In this document: piece by piece, positions 9,358 to 18,566 of the stretch
Position numbering within the stretch: the stretch's first letter is position 1
Layout of the letters: the number at the start of each line of letters is the position of its first letter
From: Kumtagia sp044326205
GTDB taxonomy: Bacteria > Pseudomonadota > Alphaproteobacteria > Rhizobiales > Rhizobiaceae
Direction: 5' to 3'
DNA length: 64,000 nt
Assembly: GCF_044326205.1 (NCBI RefSeq)
Contig: NZ_JBIRCY010000033.1
Coordinates: forward strand, 20,802-84,801
The notes under the pieces: model-generated
What the model was told of the DNA's origin: nothing
What the model saw: the letters and a program-made list of their open reading frames with translations, nothing else
The model's database searches: none
Position numbers and translations under genes: made by a program

Positions 9358-10037
9358 TGAGCGATATCATCATCGAACTGAAGGCGGTCGAGCGCCATTA
9401 CGTGCAGGGCCAGCGCAAGCTGACCATCCTGAACGGCGCCGACTTTTCGCTGAGCCGGGGCGAGATGGTTGCCCTCGTCGCGCCGTCGGGAACCGGCAAA
9501 TCGACGCTGCTGCACACCGCCGGCCTCTTGGAGCGCCCCGACGCTGGCGATGTCATTCTCGGCGGCCGCGCCTGCGGGCGGCTTTCCGACCAGGAGCGCA
9601 CCGCGATCCGCCGCAACGACATCGGCTTCGTCTACCAGTTCCACCACCTGCTGCCGGAATTCTCGGCGGTGGAAAACATCATGATGCCGCAACTGGTGAA
9701 GGGCTTGCCGGCGTCCGAGGCACGCACCCGCGCCATGCAACTGCTCGACTACATGCAGATCGCCAAGCGCGGCGAGCACCGGCCGGCCGAGCTCTCCGGC
9801 GGCGAGCAGCAGCGCGTGGCGATTGCGCGCGCCGTGGCCAACGCGCCGCTCGTCCTTCTCGCCGACGAGCCGACCGGCAATCTCGATCCGGTTACAGCAT
9901 CCTATGTCTTCGACGCGCTTTCGGCGCTGGTGCGGCAATCTGGTCTTGCGGCGCTGATCGCCACCCACAATCACGACCTCGCCCGGCGCATGGATCGTCG
10001 CGTGACACTGTCGGAAGGGCATATCGTGCCGCTTTAA
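9357..10037 (+). CDS. lolD: lipoprotein-releasing ABC transporter ATP-binding protein
   Basis: ATPase of the LolCDE exporter, 226 residues. Walker A is APSGTGKST, the ABC signature is LSGGEQQRVAIARA, Walker B is LVLLADEPTGNLDP and the H-loop is ATHNHDLA. The ATG at 9357 shares one base with the permease stop. A longer frame extends back to 9309, but that part overlaps conserved lolC/E coding sequence and lacks ABC homology, so the later start is preferred. This ends the long housekeeping block on the + strand. Confidence 0.95.
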   Translation: MSDIIIELKAVERHYVQGQRKLTILNGADFSLSRGEMVALVAPSGTGKSTLLHTAGLLERPDAGDVILGGRACGRLSDQERTAIRRNDIGFVYQFHHLLPEFSAVENIMMPQLVKGLPASEARTRAMQLLDYMQIAKRGEHRPAELSGGEQQRVAIARAVANAPLVLLADEPTGNLDPVTASYVFDALSALVRQSGLAALIATHNHDLARRMDRRVTLSEGHIVPL

Positions 10038-10217
10038 GCATACGCCGAGCGGATGCTGCTTGTGCCCGAGGTCCACTGTTTGCATAAACCGATCCGTCAA
10101 GCCTGAAGTGCAGCAGATTTTTCGTTGGCTTTGCGTTTTCGCGTCCGAGGCCTGGAAAGCCCTAGCTTTGCCGGGGATCGTTACCCATAGACCTCGACAG
10201 TCGCGAGGGTCGCCCCC

Positions 10218-10592
10218 TCATATGCAACTGAAACTCAAGATGTAGTTGATATTCGAATTCGGCGGCCCCTGACGCCAGCCGTCGCCGCCGCGGCTTACTC
10301 CGCAGCCGATATCCTCGACCGGTTGGCTGCCGACGCGGAACAGTTCGACAAGAACCTTGGTGTCGTCGTTGGCCAGGAAGGTCATTGTCCAACCGGTCGC
10401 TTCGATCGAATGCACAAGCCATCTGCCGCTTGAAACACCGACCTGCATGCGCGGGTCGCGCGCGTCGGCGGTCATCGTCCAGGTTCCCTGGCGCAAATCC
10501 TTGCCGCCGGCCACCGACATCTCGACGATGCGGTCGCTCGTCTTCCAGTCGGCATCCTCGGCGAGTTTCAGCTTGCAGTCGATCTCCTTCAT
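10218..10592 (-). CDS. hypothetical protein, 124 residues
   Basis: I do not recognise a family. The gene is supported by a GGGAGG ribosome-binding box seven bases before the ATG at 10592 and by a plausible soluble composition: it has no signal peptide or membrane segment, alternating beta-like stretches such as GRWLVHSIEATGWTMTFLA, and a Gly/Asn-rich C-terminus ending in SFSCI. It contains few Cys (at the start, near the end and at the penultimate residue). It is isolated, convergent with lolD and divergent from the dehydrogenase at 10824. Confidence 0.6.
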   Translation of the reverse strand: MKEIDCKLKLAEDADWKTSDRIVEMSVAGGKDLRQGTWTMTADARDPRMQVGVSSGRWLVHSIEATGWTMTFLANDDTKVLVELFRVGSQPVEDIGCGVSRGGDGWRQGPPNSNINYILSFSCI

Positions 10593-10823
10593 CGCACGCC
10601 TCCCGTTCGAGCCGCGCCGCCTCGGTGTTGCCCGAGCATTTCGAAACCGCCTGGCGAAGCCTATGCAAAGAAGCTGGTCGCGGCAAGGTTGAAGACAAGG
10701 ATGCCATCAGCGATCAGCTTCGCTGCTCTGGTCGCGCCACCTTTTGGCGATGTCGCAAACAGGCTGCACTCCCGGCTCGCCGACCTATAGTGTGCGGCAA
10801 ATTCCATTTCAGGATCGCGGGTT

Positions 10824-13385
10824 ATGGCAGAGTTTCCGGCAAGGGCGAAAGTCGTCATCATCGGGCTGGGCGGCATCGTCGGCGCCTCGATCGCCCATCA
10901 TCTGATCGAGCGGGGTTGGGACGACATCGTCGGCATCGACAAGTCGGGAATCCCGACCGACATCGGTTCGACGGCGCATGCCTCCGACTTCTGCTACACG
11001 ACCAGCCATGACTACCTGTCCTGCTGGACGACGCTCTACTCCATCGATTTCTACGAGAAGATGGGCCACTACGCCCGCATCGGCGGCCTCGAGGTGGCGC
11101 GCGTCGGCGATGATTCCCGCATGGAGGAGATCAAGCGCAAGATCGCCTCGGCCAAGGCTTTCGGCACGCGCGCCCGCGAGATCGGCCCGGCCGAGATCAA
11201 GGAAAAGTTCCCGCTGATCGAGGAACATATGGTGCAGGGCGGGCTGTGGGATCCGGATGCCGGTCTCGTTATCCCGCGCTCGCAGACGGTCGCGGGCAAG
11301 CTGGTCGACCAGGCAGAGGCGTCCGGCAAACTGAAGTCATTCGCCAATACGGCGGCGAAATCGCTGGTCATCGAGAATGGCCGCATCAAGGGCGTGGTCA
11401 CCGATCGCGGCACGATCCACGCCGACTACGTTGTGGTCTGCGCCGGTATCTGGGGCCGGCTGATTGCCGAGATGGCGGGCGAGGACCTGCCGGTCATGCC
11501 CATCGACCATCCGCTCACCTTCTTCGGCCCCTACACCGAGTTCGCCGGAACCGGCAAGGAGATCGGCTGGCCGCTGCTGCGTGACCAGGGCAACTCGGCC
11601 TATATGCGCGACACCGGCGACCCGAAGACGGCCGAAGGCGGACAGATCGAGTGGGGTTATTACGAGGAGACCAATCCGCGGCTCTGCCATCCGCGCGACA
11701 TCCTCGAAAAGCACCAGTCGCGCCTGTCGCCCTCGCAGCGAGACCTCGACATGGACCAGATTCTTGGCCCCCTCGAGCGCGCCATGGAACTGACGCCGAT
11801 CCTTGGCGAGCTCGGCTACAATGAGAGTCATTCCTTCAATGGCCTGCTGCAGGTGACGGCCGATGGCGGCCCGTCGATGGGCGAGAGCCAGAAGGTGAGG
11901 GGGCTGTGGTACGCCGTCGCCATCTGGGTCAAGGACGGCCCCGGCATGGGTAAGCTGATCGCCGACTGGATGACCGACGGCCGCACCGCCATCGATCACC
12001 ACCAGATCGACTATGCGCGCTTCTATCCGCACCAGACGAAGGAACAGTTCATCTGGGATCGGTGCACCGAAACGGCGATGAAGGTCTATAACCCTGCCGT
12101 CCACCCGCGCGAGCCGTTCTCGAAAGGCCGCGATATCCGCCGTTCGCCATTCTATGAACGCGAGAAGGAACTCGGCGGCTACTTCATGGAACTCGGCGGC
12201 TGGGAACGCGCGCACGGCTACGCCGCCAACGAGCACCTGCTCGAAAAATACGGCAACCGCGTGCCGGTGCGCGCGAACGAATGGGACGCCAGACATTTCT
12301 GGCGCGTCTCCAATGCCGAGCATCTCGCAATGAGCGAGGATTGCGGCATCGTCAACCTCTCGCATTTTTCGATGTACGACATTGAAGGCCCGGACCATGT
12401 CGCGCTCTTGGAGTGGCTGTGCGCGGCAAGGATCGGTGGCGATGCCAATATCGGCAAAGGCATCTACACCCACTTCCTCGACGAGGAGGGCATGGTGCGC
12501 GCCGACTTCACTGTTATCCGCATGGCCGACCGCTGCCGCCTGGTCGACGGCGCCGACGCCGGGCCGCGCGACTTCCACTACATGCGCCGGATGGCGGAGG
12601 ACAAAGGATTCGACGTCACAATCACCGATGTGACCGAGAAATACGTCACGATCGGTATCTGGGGTCCCAACGCGCGGACAACGCTGCAAAAGGTCGTGGA
12701 GAATCCCGAAGGGCTGACGCCCGAGAATTTCGCCTTCGCCGCGATCAAGCCGATCAAAATCGGCGGCAAGGACGTCACCGCCTTCCGCATCTCCTATGTC
12801 GGCGAGCAGGGCTGGGAACTGCATATGCGCTACGAGGACGGGCTGGCGGTCTGGGACGCGCTGCGGTCGACCGGCATCATGCCGTTCGGCGTCGAGACCT
12901 ATGCCAACACGCGCCGCATGGAAAAGAGCCTGCGCCTGCAGAACGCCGACCTTTTGACGGAATATAATCTGCTCGAAGCCGATCTTGCCCGCCCTAAGGT
13001 CAAGGAAGCGGATTTCGTCGGCAAGGCAAAGCATGAAGAGTATCGTGCGCGCAAGAACCAACCGGCGATGCTGTGCACGCTGGTGATGACGGAGAACGTC
13101 GATTCAAGCGGCGTTGCCCGCTATCCCGTCGGCACCATGCCGGTGCTCGATCCGGAGACGGGCGAGACTCTGGTCGACGAACTCGGCCGCCGGTCTTTCA
13201 CGACCTCCGTGGCCTACGGCCCGACCATCGGCAAGAACATCGCGCTCGCTTACTTGCCGTGGGCCTACGCCCAAGAAGGCCGCAAGCTGACGGTTGAGTA
13301 TTTTGGTGAGACCTATCCGGTCGAAGTGGCCGGCGTCGGCTACAAGCCACTCTACGATCCGGAGAATTCGAAGCCGCGGAGTTGA
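10824..13385 (+). CDS. dimethylglycine/sarcosine dehydrogenase-like flavoprotein with GcvT domain
   Basis: Predicted oxidative N-demethylase, 853 residues. Residues about 9-370 form a DAO-type FAD domain with the Rossmann motif GLGGIVGASIA and a TAHASDF segment, whose His is at the position used for covalent FAD in this family. An FAO_M linker follows, then GcvT and GcvT-C domains (about 430-845) that bind tetrahydrofolate and capture the released carbon as methylene-THF. Dimethylglycine, sarcosine or a related N-methyl compound is the likely substrate; the exact one cannot be read from sequence. A strong terminator follows at 13426. It fits the glycine betaine/C1 theme of the corrinoid genes further along and of the GbdR-like regulator at 15548. 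Confidence 0.88.
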   Translation: MAEFPARAKVVIIGLGGIVGASIAHHLIERGWDDIVGIDKSGIPTDIGSTAHASDFCYTTSHDYLSCWTTLYSIDFYEKMGHYARIGGLEVARVGDDSRMEEIKRKIASAKAFGTRAREIGPAEIKEKFPLIEEHMVQGGLWDPDAGLVIPRSQTVAGKLVDQAEASGKLKSFANTAAKSLVIENGRIKGVVTDRGTIHADYVVVCAGIWGRLIAEMAGEDLPVMPIDHPLTFFGPYTEFAGTGKEIGWPLLRDQGNSAYMRDTGDPKTAEGGQIEWGYYEETNPRLCHPRDILEKHQSRLSPSQRDLDMDQILGPLERAMELTPILGELGYNESHSFNGLLQVTADGGPSMGESQKVRGLWYAVAIWVKDGPGMGKLIADWMTDGRTAIDHHQIDYARFYPHQTKEQFIWDRCTETAMKVYNPAVHPREPFSKGRDIRRSPFYEREKELGGYFMELGGWERAHGYAANEHLLEKYGNRVPVRANEWDARHFWRVSNAEHLAMSEDCGIVNLSHFSMYDIEGPDHVALLEWLCAARIGGDANIGKGIYTHFLDEEGMVRADFTVIRMADRCRLVDGADAGPRDFHYMRRMAEDKGFDVTITDVTEKYVTIGIWGPNARTTLQKVVENPEGLTPENFAFAAIKPIKIGGKDVTAFRISYVGEQGWELHMRYEDGLAVWDALRSTGIMPFGVETYANTRRMEKSLRLQNADLLTEYNLLEADLARPKVKEADFVGKAKHEEYRARKNQPAMLCTLVMTENVDSSGVARYPVGTMPVLDPETGETLVDELGRRSFTTSVAYGPTIGKNIALAYLPWAYAQEGRKLTVEYFGETYPVEVAGVGYKPLYDPENSKPRS

Positions 13386-13425
13386 GAGCGCACAATGCAT
13401 TATTAGTCGCGAAATCGTGAAGAAC

Positions 13426-13456
13426 AGGCCGGGGGATTTCCTCCGGCCTTTCTTTT
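13426..13456 (+). terminator. rho-independent terminator
   Basis: AGGCCGG (13426-13432) pairs with CCGGCCT (13443-13449), with extra G-C pairing inside the loop, followed by TTCTTTTC. It lies 40 bases after the dehydrogenase stop and just before the next gene. Confidence 0.8.
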
Positions 13457-13486
13457 CAAGGCGCGGGTTTCGCGTAACCTAACGTC

Positions 13487-14320
13487 ATGTCTCGTTCTTC
13501 GCGCACCGGACAGATTCTCGCCACCGCCGCCATGCTTCTTGGCGGTCTTTGCGCCCAGTCCGCGCAAGCCCAGGAAGTGGTCGATGTCGAGCTGGTGCTT
13601 GCGGTCGACGTTTCGCTTTCCATGTCGCCGCAGGAACTGGAAATCCAGCGGCGCGGCTACGCGGCGGCGCTGACCGACGAGCATGTGCTCCAGGCGATTG
13701 CCGAGGGCGCTTATGGCAAGATCGCGGTCACCTATTTCGAATGGGCCGGCTCGACCACCCAGCATCTGATCGTGCCGTGGACGGTGATCGCCTCGCGCGC
13801 CGATGCGGAGCGTGTCGTGGCGCAGCTTGGCGCAAATCCGCCCAACAGCGCGCGGCGCACCTCGATCTCGGGTGCGCTGGAATTCGGCGCCGACCTTTTT
13901 GCCGAAAGCCAGTTCCGCAGCATGAAGCGGGTCATCGACATTTCCGGCGACGGGCCGAACAACCAGGGCAGCCCGGTGGTGCTGACGCGCGACGGCGTCG
14001 TCGCGCAGGGTATCGTCATCAACGGCCTGCCGCTGATGACCAGCGGCGGCTTCACCAGCGTTTACGACGTCAAGGATCTCGACAACTATTACACCAATTG
14101 CGTGATTGGCGGGGCTGGCTCGTTCATGATCCCGGTCAACGACTGGGAGCAGTTTCCCGAAGCGATCCGGCGCAAGCTGGTGCTGGAACTGGCCGGCGAT
14201 TTCGAGCTGCCGGCCGACGAGGGTTTTCCGGTGATTCTCGCGCAGGACCTGCAGGGCTACGATTGCATGATCGGCGAGAAGATGTGGCGGGATCGGTCGT
14301 TCATGTGGGATGCCCGCTGA
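13487..14320 (+). CDS. DUF1194 family exported VWA-like protein
   Basis: 277 residues with an N-terminal signal peptide (hydrophobic stretch about 9-25, cleavage likely after SAQA). The mature part begins with a von Willebrand A-like fold: VELVLAVDVSLSMSPQE carries the DxSxS metal-ion site, and the core beta strands KIAVTYFEWAG and MKRVIDISGDGPNNQG follow. This matches DUF1194, a periplasmic/secreted family of unknown function found mainly in alphaproteobacteria. It stands alone between a terminator and the oxidoreductase gene. Ligand and partners are unknown. Confidence 0.88.
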   Translation: MSRSSRTGQILATAAMLLGGLCAQSAQAQEVVDVELVLAVDVSLSMSPQELEIQRRGYAAALTDEHVLQAIAEGAYGKIAVTYFEWAGSTTQHLIVPWTVIASRADAERVVAQLGANPPNSARRTSISGALEFGADLFAESQFRSMKRVIDISGDGPNNQGSPVVLTRDGVVAQGIVINGLPLMTSGGFTSVYDVKDLDNYYTNCVIGGAGSFMIPVNDWEQFPEAIRRKLVLELAGDFELPADEGFPVILAQDLQGYDCMIGEKMWRDRSFMWDAR

Positions 14321-14417
14321 CGCCGTATGCTCTCGGGCGCGCCTCGAAGCCCGAACCAGAACAAAAGCCTCCAGACCGTAAATCCTCTCTTAGGTGAGGG
14401 CCGCGTATGGTCGCGCC

Positions 14418-15503
14418 ATGCAGCAGGAAACAGCCCACCCTCAAGATATCGGTCCGGCGCGGCCATTTGGATGGGGCATTGTCGGCACCGGCGTCATTGC
14501 GCGGCAATTCGCCGCCGACCTTCGCCATGTCCCGGGCGCGCGGATCGGCGCGGTCTGCTCGCGCAGCGAGAAAGCCGCGCAAGATTTCATGGCGGCGACC
14601 GGCGCGGCAGGATTTCATTCAACGCTCGCGGCACTGCTTGCCGACCGCGATATAGACGCCGTGTATCTGGCGACGCCGAACATGCTGCACGCTTCGCAGG
14701 CGCTGGAGACGCTTCGGGCGGGAAAGCCGGTGCTGGTGGAAAAACCTCTGGCGACGTCGAGCGGCGATGCTGCGCGGATAGCCGATCTCGCCGGCACGAG
14801 CCGGTGCTTTGCCATGGAGGCTTTGTGGACGCGGTTCCTGCCGGCGGTGCGGGCGGTCCGCGACATGCTGGCGGCCGGCGCCATCGGCGAGATCACCCGT
14901 ATCGAGGCCGAACTCTCCTATCGCAAGCAAGAGACGCAAGGCGATCGCTTCTTCGATCCGGCGCAGGGCGGCGGGTCGGCGCTCGATCTCGGTGTCTATC
15001 CGCTGTCGCTCGCCGTCCATCTGCTCGGCATTCCCGAGAAATTCTCGGGGCGCTGGTGGGCCACGGGAAGCGGCGTCGACCGGCGGTGCCGGTTCGAGCT
15101 CAGTTTCGCCGGTGCCACGGCCGAACTGTCATGCGGTTTTGACCACGACGGCTCGAACATCTTTGCGATCTTCGGCGACCGAGGTGCGATCCGCATCGAG
15201 GCGCCGTTCCTGAAGGCACAGCGGATCACGCTGTTCGAGCGCGGGATGAGCGGGTTACCGTTTATCGGGGCGAGGGGACCGACCTCCGGCCTTGCTGGCA
15301 AACTCCTCTCGCGGTTACCGCTGCCGGGCCGCAAGGCCAGCCATTTCCGGTTTCCCGGCAACGGGCTGCAATTCGAGGCTGTGGCCGTCATGGAAGCGGT
15401 GAGGGCGGGCGCGGCGCAGTCGAGCGTCATGCCGCTGCGCGAAAGCATCGCAGTGCTGGAAGTGATCGAGACCGTGCTGGGACAGCCCGCCGAGCGGGAT
15501 TGA
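14418..15503 (+). CDS. Gfo/Idh/MocA family oxidoreductase
   Basis: NAD(P)-dependent dehydrogenase of the glucose-fructose oxidoreductase/inositol dehydrogenase family, about 361 residues. The N-terminal Rossmann motif is GWGIVGTGVIARQFAADL, and the family EKP motif appears as VLVEKPLATS near residue 110, supplying the catalytic Lys. The C-terminal alpha/beta domain begins at IGEITRIEAELSYRK. The ATG at 14418 is preferred because the Rossmann fold follows closely; a GTG at 14394 in the same frame is an alternative. The substrate is probably a sugar or inositol derivative, not determinable here. It is convergent with the GlxA regulator. Confidence 0.88.
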   Translation: MQQETAHPQDIGPARPFGWGIVGTGVIARQFAADLRHVPGARIGAVCSRSEKAAQDFMAATGAAGFHSTLAALLADRDIDAVYLATPNMLHASQALETLRAGKPVLVEKPLATSSGDAARIADLAGTSRCFAMEALWTRFLPAVRAVRDMLAAGAIGEITRIEAELSYRKQETQGDRFFDPAQGGGSALDLGVYPLSLAVHLLGIPEKFSGRWWATGSGVDRRCRFELSFAGATAELSCGFDHDGSNIFAIFGDRGAIRIEAPFLKAQRITLFERGMSGLPFIGARGPTSGLAGKLLSRLPLPGRKASHFRFPGNGLQFEAVAVMEAVRAGAAQSSVMPLRESIAVLEVIETVLGQPAERD

Positions 15504-15547
15504 TGTTTGTATCCCAGGAACAGCTCTCGTCGAATGCTGCTGTTAAC

Positions 15548-16591
15548 TTATGCCGCCAGCAACTGCTTGCGGTCGACGCGTTCCTGCTGCGGCGAGCGGG
15601 CATAGAGCTCGCGATAGCATTTCGAGAAATGCGACGCAGAGACGAAGCCGCAAGCAACGGCCACTTCCACCACCGGCATGGACGACTGGATGAGCAGGTG
15701 CCGGGCGCGGTCGAGCCGGATTTCTAGGTAGTAGCGGGCAGGCGAGCGGCCCATCTCGGTGCGGAACAGCCGCTCGATCTGGCGGCGCGACAGGCCGACA
15801 TCGTCGGCGATCTCGATCAGCGACAGCGGCTCGGAAAGATTCGCCTCCATCAGCTCGATGATCGACAGCACCTTTGCATTCTGCACGCCGAGGCGGGCGC
15901 GCAGCGGCAGCCGCTGACGGTCGGTCGGGCTGCGGACGCGGTCGGTCAACACCTGCTCGCAGACGCGATTGACGAGGTTGTCGTCAAAATCGTCGCCGAT
16001 GAGTTTTAGCATCATGTCGAGCGCCGCGGTGCCGCCGGCGCAGGTGTAGATGTTCTGGTCGACCTCGAAGAGGTCGGCGAAGACGTTGGCCTTCGGAAAG
16101 GCCTCCGAGAAGCCGGGCAGGTTTTCCCAATGGATCGCGCAGCGTTTTCCGGAGAGCAGCCCCGCGGCCGCCAGCACATGCGCTCCCGTGCACAGTCCGC
16201 CGATGGCGACGCCGCGATTGTATTCCTCGCGCAGCCAGGCGAAGGCCGACTTGTTCTGGTATTTCTCGACATTGATGCCGCTGCAGACGACCACCATCGA
16301 CGGCCGCTCTTGACCGGCCATCTTGCGCCGTTCCTCCTCCAGCGACGTGTTGACGGCACATTCGACGCCGTTGGAGGCGTTGACCGGCCTGCCGTCGTAG
16401 CTCGCCAGCCGCCATCGGTAGGCTTCGTAGCCAAGCATCCGGTTGGCCGAACGCAACGGCTCCAGCGCCGTGGCGAAGGCGATCATGGTGAAATCGGGGA
16501 TGAGAAAGAAGACAAGCGACCGTTTGATCGGATGTTTTGCGGCGTTCAAGCAAGCCTCGCGCGGATGCGACATCAATGTCGCTATCAGCAT
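15548..16591 (-). CDS. GlxA/GbdR-like AraC-family transcriptional regulator
   Basis: About 347 residues: a DJ-1/PfpI-like class I amidotransferase domain (starting at KRSLVFFLIPDFTMIAFATA), followed by a C-terminal double helix-turn-helix of the AraC type (LSLIEIADDVGLSRRQIERLF and VAVACGFVSASHFSKCYRELY). This architecture is that of GbdR, CdhR and ArgR, which activate glycine betaine, carnitine or arginine catabolic genes in pseudomonads and rhizobia. The frame is open to 16657; ATGs at 16591 and 16573 are both possible, and neither has a strong ribosome-binding box. Nearby dehydrogenase and one-carbon genes make a GbdR-like role attractive, but that is inference. Confidence 0.85.
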   Translation of the reverse strand: MLIATLMSHPREACLNAAKHPIKRSLVFFLIPDFTMIAFATALEPLRSANRMLGYEAYRWRLASYDGRPVNASNGVECAVNTSLEEERRKMAGQERPSMVVVCSGINVEKYQNKSAFAWLREEYNRGVAIGGLCTGAHVLAAAGLLSGKRCAIHWENLPGFSEAFPKANVFADLFEVDQNIYTCAGGTAALDMMLKLIGDDFDDNLVNRVCEQVLTDRVRSPTDRQRLPLRARLGVQNAKVLSIIELMEANLSEPLSLIEIADDVGLSRRQIERLFRTEMGRSPARYYLEIRLDRARHLLIQSSMPVVEVAVACGFVSASHFSKCYRELYARSPQQERVDRKQLLAA

Positions 16592-16696
16592 AGGCTCAAC
16601 AGGAAAACGTCTTGCTGTCAATGGAGTGGCGGCCGCGCGATGCAAAAAATGCGACATTGCGGCGCGTCGGCCTCAGTGCAGATATCGGGAGCAAAC

Positions 16697-16728
16697 GAAA
16701 AAGCCACGCGGGCGAGGCCGGCGCGGCT
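16697..16728 (-). terminator. terminator of the 46-residue small gene
   Basis: On the - strand AGCCGCGC (16728-16721) pairs with GCGTGGCT (16709-16702, one G-U), followed by TTTTT (16702-16698). It lies about 30 bases after the small ORF at 16759-16899 and supports that ORF being a real transcription unit. Confidence 0.75.
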
Positions 16729-16758
16729 TGATCGACAGACAGCAGTTCTGGTTGCGGC

Positions 16759-16899
16759 TTAGCGAACGATGAAACCCAGACGGGACGCGGCCATGGCGCC
16801 GGACTGGCCAGGCATGGTGCGATCGAGCCGCTGTCGCTCCAGGGCGGTCGTCAGGTTCATTTCGCGGTTGCGAGAAAAGAGGCGGGAGAAGAATTTCAT
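16759..16899 (-). CDS. small basic protein, 46 residues
   Basis: A short frame read as MKFFSRLFSRNREMN... ending GFIVR. Support comes from a GGAG box seven bases before the ATG at 16899, a good terminator right after the stop, and a location beside two DUF1127 genes. It is basic (several Arg), has an amphipathic start and no membrane span. It lacks the KDIGWP motif of the DUF1127 neighbours, so I do not assign it to that family. Function unknown. Confidence 0.6.
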   Translation of the reverse strand: MKFFSRLFSRNREMNLTTALERQRLDRTMPGQSGAMAASRLGFIVR

Positions 16900-17182
16900 G
16901 ACACGGCTCCATGCAGTGGTTACACGGGGTGCCTTCGCTATGGTCTGCTTAGGAGTGGGGCATCTCGTTTGATGCCAGTGATATAGGCATTTGCACTTTG
17001 CAGTGCAGCAATAAAAGCGAAGCGCTTAACATAAAATGCGACATCCGGGCTGCGGCGCCGGCTGGCGTAAATTTAAAAAAACCAAACAAAATCAGGTGGT
17101 TTTTGCTGTCAAAGATCAGCTATGCGGCTGGCTCAGACGCGTCATGCGCGGCAAGCATGACTGCACGAAGAACAGGCAAACT
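16900..17182. other. intergenic region between small gene and DUF1127 terminator
   Basis: About 280 bases, part of a roughly 340-base non-coding gap once the terminator is included. It is richer in A/T from 16975 to 17110 and includes a TTTGCACTTTGCAGTGCAG stretch with short inverted pairing. It presumably contains the promoter of the small gene at 16899. I see no gene. Confidence 0.4.
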
Positions 17183-17219
17183 AAAAAACAAAACCCGCCG
17201 TCACGAAAATGACGGCGGG
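17183..17219 (-). terminator. strong rho-independent terminator of DUF1127 gene
   Basis: On the - strand, a perfect 10-bp stem CCCGCCGTCA/TGACGGCGGG (17219-17210 with 17203-17194) around a 6-base loop is followed by TTTTGTTTTTTAG. It is about 20 bases after the stop of the gene at 17240. Confidence 0.9.
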
Positions 17220-17239
17220 CTACGTGGAACACTTCACGA

Positions 17240-17425
17240 TCAGCGACCTCCGGCCCAGGACCCGAGGGCGATGCGCGAGGAGGGCTGCCGCTCACTGGCG
17301 TCCGGCCAGCCAATATCCTTCTGGATCTCGTAGGGCAGTGCGCGGACCTGGCGCTCCGTGAGATAACGATTGCGGGCGACGCTGTATTCGTGGGCCAGAT
17401 GGCCGATGGCAGAAAAGATAGACAT
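17240..17425 (-). CDS. DUF1127 domain small protein (copy 1)
   Basis: 61 residues with the DUF1127 signature in its middle: LTERQVRALPYEIQKDIGWPD. DUF1127 proteins are small arginine-rich proteins abundant in alphaproteobacteria; some members influence phosphate/carbon metabolism and bind RNA. It has a perfect AAGGAGG ribosome-binding sequence five bases before the ATG at 17425 and its own strong terminator, suggesting high expression. It is divergent from the LysR gene, with a shared 230-base region holding a palindrome. A second relative lies on the other side of the LysR gene. Confidence 0.85.
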   Translation of the reverse strand: MSIFSAIGHLAHEYSVARNRYLTERQVRALPYEIQKDIGWPDASERQPSSRIALGSWAGGR

Positions 17426-17526
17426 TTTATCCTCCTTCAGATGAGGCCGCGCGCAAGGCGAGGCCGTTGACGCGCACCGGCCTTTCCGGCGCGCGATCCG
17501 TCAAATTCTCGTTTCCGGTCTTGGGT

Positions 17527-17559
17527 GGCGGCAATTGTCAGGATGACAAGTTTGCCGCC
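17527..17559. promoter_or_regulatory. palindrome between DUF1127 and LysR genes (candidate operator)
   Basis: GGCGGCAATTGTCA (17527-17540), centre GGA, then TGACAAGTTTGCCGCC (17544-17559). The arms pair perfectly for 14 bases apart from a two-base bulge, and the inner core TTGTCA-GGA-TGACAA is fully symmetric. It lies in the divergent promoter region, where a LysR regulator usually binds near its own gene. No T-tract. Confidence 0.55.
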
Positions 17560-17651
17560 GTCCACACTGTTGACTATGGCCCTTGCGTCATGTTCAATCA
17601 AACGAAATGAAGTGATGCTTCCGATCAGATTTTTTGAATGGACCGACGCCG

Positions 17652-18551
17652 ATGAACGCCCCCCTCAATCATCCGCTTCCACTCCTCGATCTTGACGTGC
17701 TCCGCACTTTCGTGGCGATCGCCGAAACGGGCAGCTTCACCATCGCCGCCACCGCGGTGTTCCGCACGCCCTCGGCCGTCTCGATGCAGATCAAGAAGCT
17801 CGAGGACATTCTCGGCCGCTCCGTGTTCACGCGCGATGCCCGCTCGGTGACGCTGACCACCGATGGCGAGATGCTGCTCGGCTATGCAAGGCGGCTGCTC
17901 GCCATCAACCGCGAGGCGGTGTCGAAATTCATCATTCCTGACATCGTCGGCGTGGTCCGCCTGGGCTCGCCGGACGACTATGGCGAACGCGTGCTGCCGC
18001 ATGTGCTGAAGCGCTTCGCCCAATCGCATCCGTCGATCGCCGTCGATGTCACCATCGACCAGTCGATCAACCTGCGCCGGCGCATGGACGACCGGGCGCT
18101 GGATATCACGCTGCTCACCAATTCCTACCGCACCAGCGCGCTCGGCGCCGAGGTGCTGCTGACCGAGCCGATCGTCTGGGCCGGCGCCAAGGGCGGCTGC
18201 GCGCATCTGCGCGAGCCTCTGCCGGTGTCGCTGTGGGAAGAGGGCTGCGCCTGGCGGGCCGGAGCGCTGGAAGCGCTCGGACGGGAAGGGCGCAACTACC
18301 GCGTCGCCTATATGAGTGCCCACACGGCCGGCCAGCGCGCCGCGATCCAGGCCGATCTCGCCGTCGCGCCGCTGCCGAAGTCGTTCCTCAACAACGACAT
18401 GGTCGAACTGGGGCCGAAGGACGGCATGCCGGACATCGGCAACTACAATCTGGCAATGGTCGTGTCGCCGGACGCCAGCGCGCCGGTGAAAGCCGTCGCC
18501 GACCATATCCGAGCGACGTTCGAGACGTTTCGGGATACGGGCAGGTTCTGA
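17652..18551 (+). CDS. LysR family transcriptional regulator
   Basis: About 299 residues. The N-terminal winged helix (LDLDVLRTFVAIAETGSFTIAATAVFRTPSAVSMQIKKLED region) is canonical for LysR proteins, and a periplasmic-binding-protein-like effector domain follows from about residue 90 (VVRLGSPDDYGERVLPHVLKRFAQ). The ATG at 17652 places the helix-turn-helix at the usual distance; a TTG at 17634 extends it by six residues. Both flanking genes are small DUF1127 genes pointing away on the - strand, so regulation of at least the upstream one is plausible. Effector unknown. Confidence 0.92.
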   Translation: MNAPLNHPLPLLDLDVLRTFVAIAETGSFTIAATAVFRTPSAVSMQIKKLEDILGRSVFTRDARSVTLTTDGEMLLGYARRLLAINREAVSKFIIPDIVGVVRLGSPDDYGERVLPHVLKRFAQSHPSIAVDVTIDQSINLRRRMDDRALDITLLTNSYRTSALGAEVLLTEPIVWAGAKGGCAHLREPLPVSLWEEGCAWRAGALEALGREGRNYRVAYMSAHTAGQRAAIQADLAVAPLPKSFLNNDMVELGPKDGMPDIGNYNLAMVVSPDASAPVKAVADHIRATFETFRDTGRF

Positions 18552-18566
18552 AGACGCCGGATTGCG

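Noticed and set aside
11337..13061. A 574-residue open frame antisense to the dimethylglycine dehydrogenase-like gene.
   Set aside because: Shadow of a strongly conserved enzyme on the + strand; no ribosome-binding site and no family features.
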